From an uncultured Clostridia bacterium (GTDB lineage: Bacteria > Bacillota > Clostridia > Oscillospirales > Ruminococcaceae), in NCBI GenBank assembly GCA_947627455.1, contig CANQWC010000023.1:1-37292 (forward strand): 37,292 nt of DNA, in the 5' to 3' direction. The notes under the pieces were generated by a model. The model ran no database searches, was not told the origin of the DNA, and worked only from the letters and a program-made list of their open reading frames with translations. Of this stretch, positions 15,016 to 22,694 are shown one piece after another (the stretch's first letter is position 1; every line of letters starts with the position of its first letter). A program made the position numbers and the translations under genes.

Positions 15016-16671
15016 CTACCTCCCCACTCTCTTCCTCACTTCCTCAAAGCTCACGCCGAACTTCTCATAAATCGTCCGCGCATAGCCGAACTCCTGCGGC
15101 TCGGCGCGCTCAATTCGGTAGAGTCTGCGGTTGTCGTCGGTGGTGTCGACTGTCGTGACGATGCTGACAAGCTTAGTGTCGCCCTCGACCTCTTCGTTGA
15201 GGCGGTCAAGGCTCTTCGCGAGCTCTAAAAGGTGAGTTGCATAAACGCCCCTGACGCCGACGCAGCGGAAGATTTTCGTGAGCTCCGTCGCGATGTAAAC
15301 ACACTCGGTCGGCGTAGTCGACTGTATCGATTCGTTCAGAAGCAGCATGCTGTACTTTGTCGCGGTGTCGATGGTCTCCTTGAACTGCTTGCATTCCTGA
15401 GTGAACCGCGAGGTATTGAGGCCGACCTCTTCCTCTTTCGGGAAGTGTGTGTAGATGTAGTCGACGGGCGAAATTTCGCAGCTCTCGCAGGGGACGTAAA
15501 GCCCCGCCTGAGCGAAGACCTGAATAATTCCGATGGCGCGGGTATAGGTCGTTTTGCCGCCGTTGTTCGCTCCCGTGAGCACGAAGAACCGCCCGTCGTC
15601 ATCGAATCGGCAGTCGTTTGTGATGATCTTGTTCTTGAGGCTTCCCATCGGGTCTGCGGCGACCATCTGGATATAGAACGAGAGGTCGAAAACGCCTTTC
15701 GCGTCCATTCTGCGCTCTTCCATCGGCAGATATTTAGGCCTGCACATCGAAAGCCCCCTTGCGCGAACAGCTTCGATGAGTTTTTTCGCGCCGATATAGA
15801 AGCTCAGCTGGGTCTCAAAGGTGAGGATATCCTCGGTCGATTTCTTGAAATATGCTCTGATCGCGGTGTCGAGGTGGCTGATATATTCCGCGTTGACGTC
15901 TTTAAGCTCGCGGAAAAGCGGGGCTTCAAGGTCGTTGGTGCCGCCGTTTTCGTTATAAAGCGAGTGGGTCTTGCCGATGGCTCTTCCGCCGTCTCCGACC
16001 CTGCCGAACAGCCAGTCGAACTTGCCCTTTTTCTTGATCTTGTCGGTCGATACCGAAAGAAGCATCGCCTCGACGGGTCGCATCATATCGTCAAAGTTAA
16101 TGCCGACGGTCACGCTTCTGACGCCTTTCGCGAGAATACTCAGGCACTCATCGGTCTCTTTCTTTACCTCTTCAAAGTAGTCGGAATTATACACCGAGGC
16201 GAAGTAATCCGCGAGCTCTTTAAGCGCTTTCGAGCGGAACTTCTCCTTATATTTTTCGCAGAACTCATGGCACTTCGTCACGCACTCGATATAGGTGCGA
16301 AGGCTTTCAAAGCGCTGATTCAGGGCGAAAAAGCTGTCGGCGAGCCCGAGCTTCTGAATGTTGACGTGCTCGTTGATATACATTTTGTGAACGTTTTCAT
16401 AGAGCACCGCCTCGAGCGCGGGCACTTCAAGAAAATCTTCCAGAATGTCAAGCCTGAAGTTGAGCGTTTCGGGGTCGGTTGAAAGCTGAGTGAATATCCT
16501 CTGCGCGTTGAGGGCATACTCGGGGCTTATCAGCCGCGCGAGCTGTTCAAGCTCAAGGTTTGTCACATAGTCCTGCGGAAGCTTAGCCAGCGCCGCGCCC
16601 CGATCAAGGTGTTGGCGCCGCTTTTCTTCCGACGGGTACAAAAGGTCGACTAAATGCTTTTCCTCAGACAT
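15016..16671 (-). CDS. MutS-related DNA-binding ATPase lacking the mismatch-recognition domain
   Basis: The 551-residue protein has a MutS-like lever/core helical region (about 40-340) and a C-terminal ABC-type ATPase (about 345-551). Walker A is GANNGGKTT (near 366) and the Walker B position reads MLLLNES (near 441), with asparagine where classic MutS has aspartate. The His switch lies in VYATHLLEL. The N-terminal mismatch-binding and connector domains of MutS1 are absent, and there is no Smr domain, so it is neither MutS nor MutS2. Its role is unknown; relatives are commonly annotated simply as MutS-family. It is the last gene of the ackA run, 26 bases behind the GNAT gene, with no clear terminator. 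Confidence 0.85.
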   Translation of the reverse strand: MSEEKHLVDLLYPSEEKRRQHLDRGAALAKLPQDYVTNLELEQLARLISPEYALNAQRIFTQLSTDPETLNFRLDILEDFLEVPALEAVLYENVHKMYINEHVNIQKLGLADSFFALNQRFESLRTYIECVTKCHEFCEKYKEKFRSKALKELADYFASVYNSDYFEEVKKETDECLSILAKGVRSVTVGINFDDMMRPVEAMLLSVSTDKIKKKGKFDWLFGRVGDGGRAIGKTHSLYNENGGTNDLEAPLFRELKDVNAEYISHLDTAIRAYFKKSTEDILTFETQLSFYIGAKKLIEAVRARGLSMCRPKYLPMEERRMDAKGVFDLSFYIQMVAADPMGSLKNKIITNDCRFDDDGRFFVLTGANNGGKTTYTRAIGIIQVFAQAGLYVPCESCEISPVDYIYTHFPKEEEVGLNTSRFTQECKQFKETIDTATKYSMLLLNESIQSTTPTECVYIATELTKIFRCVGVRGVYATHLLELAKSLDRLNEEVEGDTKLVSIVTTVDTTDDNRRLYRIERAEPQEFGYARTIYEKFGVSFEEVRKRVGR

Positions 16672-16697
16672 AATTTTTCCTCCTTAAAGATTGTCGC

Positions 16698-17405
16698 TCA
16701 GGCAAACGACGCCTGAATTTCTGTCCAAACGGGCGTGAACCCTGCTCGCAAAGCGTTTCTGAATGAGGGTAAATTGTTCCAATTACAGCTGTAAAAGGGC
16801 GCCTGCCCGATTTTTATTATCTCGTTCGCGAGCGCCGACGTAAGCGCCGCGGCGATTCCCTGCCTGCGGTATTCCTTTAAAACGTCGATGCCTATCTGCA
16901 TCATATTTTCCGCGTCCTGCGATGCCCCCGCGAGCCCGACAAGCCTTCCGCCGTCATAAGCCCCGACCGCGATTTTGTCGTTCTGCGGCCTTTTTTGGCA
17001 GAGCGCGTTCGACCACTCGGGAAGATAAAGCTCCCCGAAATCCTCGGGCAAAAGCAGGCGGGTCTCATATCGGCAGGGGAGAGGCGCGACCTCATCGCCC
17101 GACGGCAGAAAGAACACACATTCAAGCTTCGGCTTAAGCCCCAAGGGCATGAGCGCCTCTGAGTTTATATATGAGCCTCTAAGCGCGTCTGAAACCTCAT
17201 CAAGCTTATCCTCGCGAACCGAAACGGCGCTTCCGAAGCCGAAACTCACGGCCAGAAAATCGACCTGCTCGGGGTAAAAAACCTTTGCGCCCTCTCGCCG
17301 AGCCGACGGGTAAAAGGTGTTCTCGGGCCTGAAAAAATCCTCGGGCTGACAGCCGACGTCTGCCGCCGACTGCCTCAGCGCGGTGTCAAAAAATCTGCGC
17401 TTCAT
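16698..17405 (-). CDS. GNAT-family acetyltransferase
   Basis: A 235-residue protein with a C-terminal GNAT fold. The acetyl-CoA pyrophosphate loop motif is visible as IGIDVLKEYRRQGIAAALTSAL (about 173-195, Q/RxxGxA type), followed by the YSCNWNNLPSFRNALRAGF block typical of the final strand-helix. The N-terminal ~110 residues are a less conserved domain. Substrate unknown. It starts 4 bases after the DUF1294 stop and precedes the MutS-like gene by 26 bases, so it is probably cotranscribed with ackA. Confidence 0.85.
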   Translation of the reverse strand: MKRRFFDTALRQSAADVGCQPEDFFRPENTFYPSARREGAKVFYPEQVDFLAVSFGFGSAVSVREDKLDEVSDALRGSYINSEALMPLGLKPKLECVFFLPSGDEVAPLPCRYETRLLLPEDFGELYLPEWSNALCQKRPQNDKIAVGAYDGGRLVGLAGASQDAENMMQIGIDVLKEYRRQGIAAALTSALANEIIKIGQAPFYSCNWNNLPSFRNALRAGFTPVWTEIQASFA

Positions 17406-17409
17406 TTAC

Positions 17410-17682
17410 TCACCTCACTGCAAGGGCGACAACAATCGCGATATGCGCAACAAGCGCGAGAATATTTATCGCCCAAAAGTAGCGGTGCTTTGTCTTGTGG
17501 TGAAACACTTTCATTCCCAAAAGCCCGCCGAGCGCCCCGCCGATCACGCTGAGCCCCAAAAGGGTCTTTTCGCTGATTCTCCATGCGCCCTTTTCGGCCC
17601 TATGCTTGTCAATCCCGTAGGCAAAAAAGGCCGCGGACGATACCACGGCCATGTATATAAGCGCGAATTTTTCGGGGTTCAT
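17410..17682 (-). CDS. DUF1294 small membrane protein
   Basis: A 90-residue protein with three to four hydrophobic segments. It carries the DUF1294 pattern: FFAYGIDKHRAEKGAWRISE, then the glycine-rich SVIGGALGGLLGM and the FHHKTKHRYFW motif. The function of the family is not known. Its ATG overlaps the ackA stop by one base (TAATG), which implies translational coupling to acetate kinase. Confidence 0.88.
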   Translation of the reverse strand: MNPEKFALIYMAVVSSAAFFAYGIDKHRAEKGAWRISEKTLLGLSVIGGALGGLLGMKVFHHKTKHRYFWAINILALVAHIAIVVALAVR

Positions 17683-18893
17683 TATTTGTTTTCCGCGATG
17701 ACCGCAAGGGTGTCGCGCGCGATAAGAAGCTCCTCGTTAGTGGGAACTACCCATACTTCGATCTTTGAATCGGGCGTAGAAATTTTCGTGAGCTTGCCGC
17801 GAATGGTCTTGTTATAGGCCTTGTCGATCTTGATTCCGAAGTATTCCATATCCTCGCAGACCGCCTCGCGAACCTCCCAAGAATTCTCGCCGATGCCCCC
17901 CGTGAAGAGAACCGCGTCGATGCCGTTCATGGCGGCGGCATAAGCGCCGATATACTTCTTGATCTGATACTGAAGCATGTCAGAGGTGATGATAGCGCGC
18001 TCGTCGCCCTTAAGGCAGGCTTCCTGAATATCGCGGTTGTCCGAGCCTATCCCCGAAAGCCCGAGGAAGCCCGACTTCTTGTTCATATATTCCGACATAT
18101 CGTGAGGGTCAAAGCCGTGCTTCTGCATCACGAATGTGACGGCCGACGGGTCGACAGCGCCGCAGCGGGTGCCCATGAGAATGCCGTCGAGGGGAGTGAA
18201 GCCCATCGAGGTGTCGACTGATTTTCCGCCGTCGACAGCGGTGATCGACGAGCCGTTGCCGAGGTGGCATGAGACTATCTTGAGGTCCTTGATATCCCTG
18301 CCCATGGCCTCGGCCAGAGCGGCCGAAACAAAGCGGTGAGATGTGCCGTGGAAGCCGTACTTGCGGACGTGATATTTCTTGTAATCCTCATAAGGAAGCC
18401 CGAAGAGATAGGCTTTCGGCGGCATAGTCTGATGGAAAGCGGTGTCGAAGACTACGACCTGCGGCGTTCCCGCGGGAAGAACCTTAGTGCAGGCCCTGAG
18501 CGCGAGCGCGTGGGGGTGATTGTGAACAGGCGCAAGCTCAGAAAGGCCGTCGATCTGGTCGATGACCTCTTCGGTGACCATGCAGGCGCGGTCAAAGATT
18601 TCCGCCCCCTGAACGATGCGGTGGCCGACTGCGTGAATTTCGCTCATCGAGTCGATGACCTTGCCGTCGCCCGTGGTGAGGACCTCAACGAGCTTTTCAA
18701 AGGCTTCGGTGTGGGTCGGGAAAGGGCAGTCCTGCTCAAAGACGTAATTTTTTGCGGGCACCTTGTGGCTGACATGCCCGTCGACGCCGATTCTGTCGCA
18801 ATTTCCCTTTGCGATGACAGTCTCGTCGTCCATGTTGAGGAGCTGATATTTAAGCGACGAGCTCCCCGCGTTGACTACTAAAACAAGATTCAT
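17682..18893 (-). CDS. ackA: Acetate kinase
   Basis: AckA makes ATP and acetate from acetyl phosphate, the last step of acetate fermentation. The 403-residue product has VVNAGSSSLKYQLL at the N terminus, FDTAFHQTMP, the RKYGFHGTSHRFVS block, CHLGNGSSITAV (phosphate loop), MGTRCGAVDPS and the GGIGENSWEVRE block near the C terminus; length is standard. A GAAAGGAAG ribosome binding site precedes the ATG. Phosphotransacetylase, its usual partner, is not next to it; instead DUF1294, GNAT and MutS-like genes follow in the same run. Confidence 0.97.
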   Translation of the reverse strand: MNLVLVVNAGSSSLKYQLLNMDDETVIAKGNCDRIGVDGHVSHKVPAKNYVFEQDCPFPTHTEAFEKLVEVLTTGDGKVIDSMSEIHAVGHRIVQGAEIFDRACMVTEEVIDQIDGLSELAPVHNHPHALALRACTKVLPAGTPQVVVFDTAFHQTMPPKAYLFGLPYEDYKKYHVRKYGFHGTSHRFVSAALAEAMGRDIKDLKIVSCHLGNGSSITAVDGGKSVDTSMGFTPLDGILMGTRCGAVDPSAVTFVMQKHGFDPHDMSEYMNKKSGFLGLSGIGSDNRDIQEACLKGDERAIITSDMLQYQIKKYIGAYAAAMNGIDAVLFTGGIGENSWEVREAVCEDMEYFGIKIDKAYNKTIRGKLTKISTPDSKIEVWVVPTNEELLIARDTLAVIAENK

Positions 18894-18953
18894 AATGTAA
18901 CTTCCTTTCTATATCCATTGGAATTTTAATACTGAAAAATGCCTCTTCCGAGT

Positions 18954-19622
18954 TTATTTATAAAGCCCGAAATGTTTTGCTATCAAATCGCAGACCTCTT
19001 CTTTGGTATCAATTCCGTTATCTTCCCTGACCACCGTGAAGAAGCCGCTGTTCGCCAATTCGTCATAATTCTTTTGGCTGTTGATGAGCGCAAGCCCGCG
19101 CCGATAGTTTTCCATAACGGCTTCGGGGTCGTCGCAGCTTTTTATAACATCTAAAATAAACTGCTTTTCTGGGTCGTCGCGGTCAAAAAAGCGGTCGACG
19201 CTCATGGCCTGCGGGCAGATCATAACAGCAACGCGGTTATAATCCGATATTTCTTTCAACAGGTCGATCGGAATATTTGTATCCACGATAACTTTTTTAT
19301 CTCTTGATATTGAAATAAGCTCAGCCGCTTCAAATTCGGCGGCTTCTCGCCCCACGCTGAAAACCCATCGCTCATATTCCTCGGGGGAGCGGGTCACAAA
19401 ATCCTTCCAATCGGTAAGATTATTGAGATAACAGATATCGGGCTGCAAGTCGGGCTCTGCCACAATATCCGATACCGCGCTATGATAATTTTCGCCGCAA
19501 AAAATCATGTCAAACTTTTCGGCAAGCATTTTTACCGTTGTCGACTTTCCCGCATAGGCTGTACCCGTAATGAAGTATACGTTCTTCAGATAATGCTTAA
19601 GAATGTTATTTGAAATATTCAC
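18954..19622 (-). CDS. P-loop NTPase, nucleotide-kinase-like
   Basis: A 222-residue protein with a Walker A motif GTAYAGKST (20-28) close to the N terminus, a possible second strand in KKVIVDTNIP (about 110-120) and an arginine/aspartate stretch DRFFDRDDPEKQ that could form a lid. The pattern resembles small AAA-like kinases that act on nucleosides, vitamins or sugars; substrate unknown. The start is a GTG at 19620-19622, with GGAG seven bases upstream; this GTG overlaps the TGA of the TfoX-type remnant, so it was probably translated by coupling to that gene. ackA follows 60 bases downstream. Confidence 0.75.
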   Translation of the reverse strand: MNISNNILKHYLKNVYFITGTAYAGKSTTVKMLAEKFDMIFCGENYHSAVSDIVAEPDLQPDICYLNNLTDWKDFVTRSPEEYERWVFSVGREAAEFEAAELISISRDKKVIVDTNIPIDLLKEISDYNRVAVMICPQAMSVDRFFDRDDPEKQFILDVIKSCDDPEAVMENYRRGLALINSQKNYDELANSGFFTVVREDNGIDTKEEVCDLIAKHFGLYK

Positions 19623-19743
19623 TTTTTATCTCCGCTTCTAATTTTGGTCTTCGGCTCGGGCAGCTCATCATACGGCAGGAAATTCCGTCAAGAGAGGACA
19701 ACTGCTCTAAAATAAAGCTCAGAAATTCCTTACTTGTTGACAT
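19619..19743 (-). pseudogene. Remnant of a TfoX N-terminal-domain gene with internal deletion
   Basis: The minus strand starts MSTSKEFLSFILEQLSSLDGIS, the usual first helix of TfoX N-terminal-domain proteins, but the middle (about 60 residues, with the MMGEY-type core) is missing. After a change of frame the C-terminal end DELPEPKTKIRSGDKK is readable and ends in a TGA overlapping the next gene's GTG. In the first frame the peptide would instead end at 19606 after 45 residues. This is a deletion plus frameshift of a once ~110-residue gene. The promoter at 19818-19846 and the coupling to the kinase-like gene remain. Confidence 0.7.
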
Positions 19744-19817
19744 GCGATATACCTCAAAAGCTCAATTTAATGAAAACCTCAGCGCTGCGTAAAATCCGCA
19801 AAAAAATCATCATTGGT

Positions 19818-19846
19818 ATTATATACTATCGCGCAGGAAAAATCAA
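19818..19846 (-). promoter_or_regulatory. Promoter before the TfoX remnant and kinase-like gene
   Basis: On the minus strand TTGATT (19841-19846), 17 bases, exact TATAAT (19818-19823). Confidence 0.75.
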
Positions 19847-19858
19847 GAGCCTTGCACC

Positions 19859-19890
19859 AAAAAAGCCCCTCGTGAGAGGGGCGGTTTTTT
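19859..19890. terminator. Bidirectional intrinsic terminator
   Basis: GCCCCTC (19865-19871) pairs with GAGGGGC (19876-19882), loop GTGA. Six A bases precede and six T bases follow, so it can terminate in both directions. On the minus strand it closes the transcript carrying the methyltransferase and the gene stump. Confidence 0.85.
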
Positions 19891-20014
19891 ATCCGTAACA
19901 TCTTTTACACGCCGTGAAGCCCAAGCTTTTTGCCTCGTCGAGCGTCACATACATCGGGTCGTCCATGCCGCTGCAACTGCTATTGCTATGATATTTTGTT
20001 CCGCTATTAACCTC
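19889..20014 (-). pseudogene. 3' stump of a gene ending in an Ada-like cysteine motif
   Basis: The minus strand reads VNSGTKYHSNSSCSGMDD, then YVTLDEAKSLGFTACKRCYG and a stop. The pattern KYH...C...(S/T)LxEAKSxGxxxCxxC is the C-terminal zinc-binding-like tail seen on various secreted or metallo-beta-lactamase-fold proteins of Firmicutes. Here the upstream part is gone: its frame runs straight into the 3' end of the AT-rich methyltransferase gene, and no 5' part appears on the other side. It is best read as the remnant of a gene cut when that region arrived or was rearranged. Confidence 0.65.
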
Positions 20015-20019
20015 TCTGA

Positions 20020-20787
20020 TTATAATTTTCTTGCTTTAAAGCATACCGAAATTGGTATCATTTTTGCTTTTTGTGTCTTATCGCTTGTATCTTCGGTACT
20101 TTCCATTGTTTCCCTATCATTCTGCTCAATCATCTGTTCAATTACAAAACCAGCTTTTGCAAGTGCATTAACATATGTTGATATTTTACGATTACACAAT
20201 ATAACCTCACTGTCATGAACTGGCATTTTATAATATGACTCGTCAAAATAACTTTTACTAAAAACAAGTTCTCCATTTTCTATCACATTTTTTCCTTCTT
20301 CACGCGAAAATGCAACACAATGATACAGAGTATGATTCCAACTAAAAATGAAAATGCCATCTTTTTTTAGGCAAGAAGCAATTTTGTCAAAAGTTCCTTG
20401 TAAATCTGTAGTCCATCCAATTCCATATATAGAATAGACATAATCGAAGTAATTAGATGGAACATTCATTTCTTCCATAGGTGTACATATTAACTTTGCA
20501 CTATACCCATTTTCTGAAAGGAATTTCTCAGCATTAGCAAGCTGATTTTCTGACAAATCAATTCCCCACAGCTCTCCTGCCTTTCTATCTGCATGATATT
20601 TTAATGAATGACCGCTCCCACAGCAAATCTCTAACATTCTCTTTCCGGACACATCGCCAAATAAGTGCAATTCGTCCTCAGTTTGAAATTTTACTCCATA
20701 CTGCGGAAGTGCAGTTGTACCAAACCACAAATCCGCATATGCATTCCAATAAGACTTATTACTATCCACAATAGTATTATTGTCCAT
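20020..20787 (-). CDS. Class I SAM-dependent methyltransferase (AT-rich, likely acquired)
   Basis: A 255-residue Rossmann-fold methyltransferase. Motif I is LEICCGSGHS (about 52-61), the acidic end of strand 2 is GIDLSENQLANAEKFL, motif IV region is YFDYVYSIYGIGWT and a post-IV block reads CLKKDGIFIFSWNH. The substrate cannot be told; small-molecule methylation (UbiE/COQ5-like group) is likely. GGAGG lies nine bases before the ATG. Codon and base use are clearly AT-rich against the GC-rich genes on both sides, and its 3' end abuts the stump of a broken gene, both signs of transfer. Confidence 0.88.
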   Translation of the reverse strand: MDNNTIVDSNKSYWNAYADLWFGTTALPQYGVKFQTEDELHLFGDVSGKRMLEICCGSGHSLKYHADRKAGELWGIDLSENQLANAEKFLSENGYSAKLICTPMEEMNVPSNYFDYVYSIYGIGWTTDLQGTFDKIASCLKKDGIFIFSWNHTLYHCVAFSREEGKNVIENGELVFSKSYFDESYYKMPVHDSEVILCNRKISTYVNALAKAGFVIEQMIEQNDRETMESTEDTSDKTQKAKMIPISVCFKARKL

Positions 20788-20873
20788 ACAGAATACCTCC
20801 GCTTTTAAAATATAGCGCTTATTTTACCGCAGAACACAAGGGGTTTATAAAATAAATACCCCGTCCTTAATTT

Positions 20874-21593
20874 TTATTTATACAACCTAACCACCGCTCG
20901 TGTCTCGGCGCCGTCCTCCGACTTGAGCGCGATGTTATACCCCGCGCCGTCCTCGCCGAATTCGCAGACGGCCGTCTCGCCATAGGCTATCGCCTTGCGG
21001 TAGGTTATCTCAAAATCATTCGCCTCGCCCCGAAGGTAAACCTCCTCGGGCAGAATCCTCTCGGCGAGGTCGAGGTAGCACACGTTGTTCATATGCCTGT
21101 TCGGGTCGATGAGATTTCGGTCGATGAAAAATTTTTTCTCGATTGTGTGCTCGGCGATGTCCCGAAGCTTCGGCAGCCACATTTCGCCGAAGTTAGTCCG
21201 TTCGGGTTCGCTCTGATATTTCGCGAAGGCTTCGGGGTCCATTCTTTCGAGCTTTCCCGTCGAGGTGTTCAGCCTCGCCCAGTTTGAAATCGCCGCCGCG
21301 CAGAGCTCGCCGCTATTATTTCTTATTTCAAATTCTCTCGATGCCGCAACGCCCTTTGTGCCCCTGCTCCATGTCGAGACGTCGACGCGGTCGTTATATT
21401 CGGGCCTCTTGAAGATCTTCACTCGGTAAGCGGTCAAAAACCATCTTCCGAAGCTGTCCTTAAAGCCGTCACCGACCGCCTCGCCCTGCAAGCAGCAGGC
21501 GTTTTCAAAAAGCCGAAGAATCGCCGAGTTGCGAATCCCGAGGTTTGCCGAGACATCGGAAAAACCGATATAAAAATTTTCGGTGTATACCAT
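20874..21593 (-). CDS. Acyl-ACP thioesterase (FatA/FatB-type)
   Basis: This enzyme hydrolyses acyl-ACP to release free fatty acids. The 239-residue protein is a double hotdog: N-terminal half with FYIGFSDVSANLGIRNSAILRLFENA and a GRWFLTAYRVKIFKRPEYND block, C-terminal half starting near residue 150 with FFIDRNLIDPNRHMNNVCYLDLA, the second hotdog signature with the conserved Asn/His. Size and order match PF01643 in Firmicutes. It starts 19 bases behind asnA and is probably in the same transcript. No obvious terminator follows except a weak 5-bp stem (GGGGT/ACCCC) near 20840-20865. Confidence 0.9.
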   Translation of the reverse strand: MVYTENFYIGFSDVSANLGIRNSAILRLFENACCLQGEAVGDGFKDSFGRWFLTAYRVKIFKRPEYNDRVDVSTWSRGTKGVAASREFEIRNNSGELCAAAISNWARLNTSTGKLERMDPEAFAKYQSEPERTNFGEMWLPKLRDIAEHTIEKKFFIDRNLIDPNRHMNNVCYLDLAERILPEEVYLRGEANDFEITYRKAIAYGETAVCEFGEDGAGYNIALKSEDGAETRAVVRLYK

Positions 21594-21612
21594 TTTTCAG
21601 GCTCCTCTCCGC

Positions 21613-22620
21613 TCAGAGAAGGGGCACTCCCGCCTCCTTGCATATCATTTCGGTCTCGCTGTCCCATACCGAGACCTGAACCTCGCCGATATGCGCCTTG
21701 CCGAGAAGAAGCATACAAAGCCTTGACTGCCCGATGCCCCCGCCGATTGTGAGCGGAAGCTCGCCGTTAATGAGCATTTTATGGAATTCAAGCCCCGAGC
21801 GCCACTCGCACTCGGCCTTTTTAAGCTGAGCCTTAAGCGATTCCGCGTTGACCCTTATACCCATCGAGCTCAGCTCAAACGCGCAGCCGAGGGTCTCGTT
21901 CCACATCAGAAGGTCGCCGTTAAGCGCCCAGTCGTCATAGTCGGGTGCGCGGCCGTCGTGCTTCTGCCCCGATTTAAGGGTGTCGCCGATGCCGATGATA
22001 AACGCGGTTTTATGCTCCTTAAGGTATGCGTTTTCGCGCTCCTTCGGGGTCTTTTCGGGGCAGAGGTCTTCAAGCTCCTGCGCGGTGATAAAGCTGACCT
22101 CGCGGTCGAGGCTGCAAGCCACATTCGGGTAAATTCTCGTGACGACGTCGGCGGTGTCGCATACCGCGTTCGCTATCTTCCTGACGGTTTCTTTAAGAAA
22201 GTCAATGTTTCTGTCCTCAGCCGAAATAATCCTCTCCCAGTCCCACTGGTCGACGTAGATCGAGTGCAGGTTGTCAAGCTCCTCGTCTCGGCGAATCGCG
22301 TTCATGTCGGTATAAATGCCCTCGCCGCAGTGAAAACCGTACTCTTTGAGGGCCATTCTCTTCCATTTCGCGAGCGAGTGAACCACCTCGGCATTCCCGC
22401 CCGTCTCCTTGATGTCAAAGACGACAGGCCGTTCGATTCCGTTGAGGTCGTCGTTGAGGCCGCGTCCGCCCTCGACGAAAAGCGGCGCAGAGGCCCGCTT
22501 AAGGTTAAGCGCACGGCAGAGGTTAAGCTCAAATGTATGCTTGATAAGCCCGATAGCCGTCTGGGTCTCATATGGCCCGAGCCGCGGGGTATACCCCGCA
22601 GGTATAACAGTTTTGCTCAT
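21613..22620 (-). CDS. asnA: Aspartate-ammonia ligase (asparagine synthetase A)
   Basis: AsnA makes asparagine from aspartate, ammonia and ATP; its fold is like class II aminoacyl-tRNA synthetases. The 335-residue product shows the family's FVEGGRGLNDDLNGIERPVVFDI block, EVVHSLAKWKRMAL, GIYTDMNAIRRDE and SIYVDQWDWE near the first half, and the GGGIGQSRLCMLLL motif 3 arginine block near the C terminus. Length is standard. The start ATG has TTGGAG upstream and a consensus promoter at 22656-22684. It is followed by an acyl-ACP thioesterase in the same orientation. Confidence 0.97.
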   Translation of the reverse strand: MSKTVIPAGYTPRLGPYETQTAIGLIKHTFELNLCRALNLKRASAPLFVEGGRGLNDDLNGIERPVVFDIKETGGNAEVVHSLAKWKRMALKEYGFHCGEGIYTDMNAIRRDEELDNLHSIYVDQWDWERIISAEDRNIDFLKETVRKIANAVCDTADVVTRIYPNVACSLDREVSFITAQELEDLCPEKTPKERENAYLKEHKTAFIIGIGDTLKSGQKHDGRAPDYDDWALNGDLLMWNETLGCAFELSSMGIRVNAESLKAQLKKAECEWRSGLEFHKMLINGELPLTIGGGIGQSRLCMLLLGKAHIGEVQVSVWDSETEMICKEAGVPLL

Positions 22621-22655
22621 AATGTCACTCCAAGGATAATTTTTTGATTTAATGT

Positions 22656-22684
22656 ATTATAGCACCGCGATAAAAGGTTGTCAA
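22656..22684 (-). promoter_or_regulatory. Promoter of asnA, overlapping the upstream gene's stop codon
   Basis: Minus strand: exact TTGACA (22679-22684), 17 bases, exact TATAAT (22656-22661). The -35 box contains the TGA stop of the histidine phosphatase gene and part of its terminator hairpin. Confidence 0.85.
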
Positions 22685-22694
22685 GAAACAACCT
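22675..22694 (-). terminator. Short terminator of the histidine phosphatase gene
   Basis: Minus strand AGGTTGT/ACAACCT 7-bp stem followed by TTTTAT. It includes the end of the gene and the -35 region of asnA. Confidence 0.55.

Noticed and set aside
15232-16482. Long plus-strand frame of 416 codons opposite the MutS-like gene, and similar long frames opposite asnA, ackA, mutS and glgP
   Set aside because: Shadow frames caused by the GC-rich codon pattern of the true genes; compositions rich in Arg/Val/Asp without motifs.
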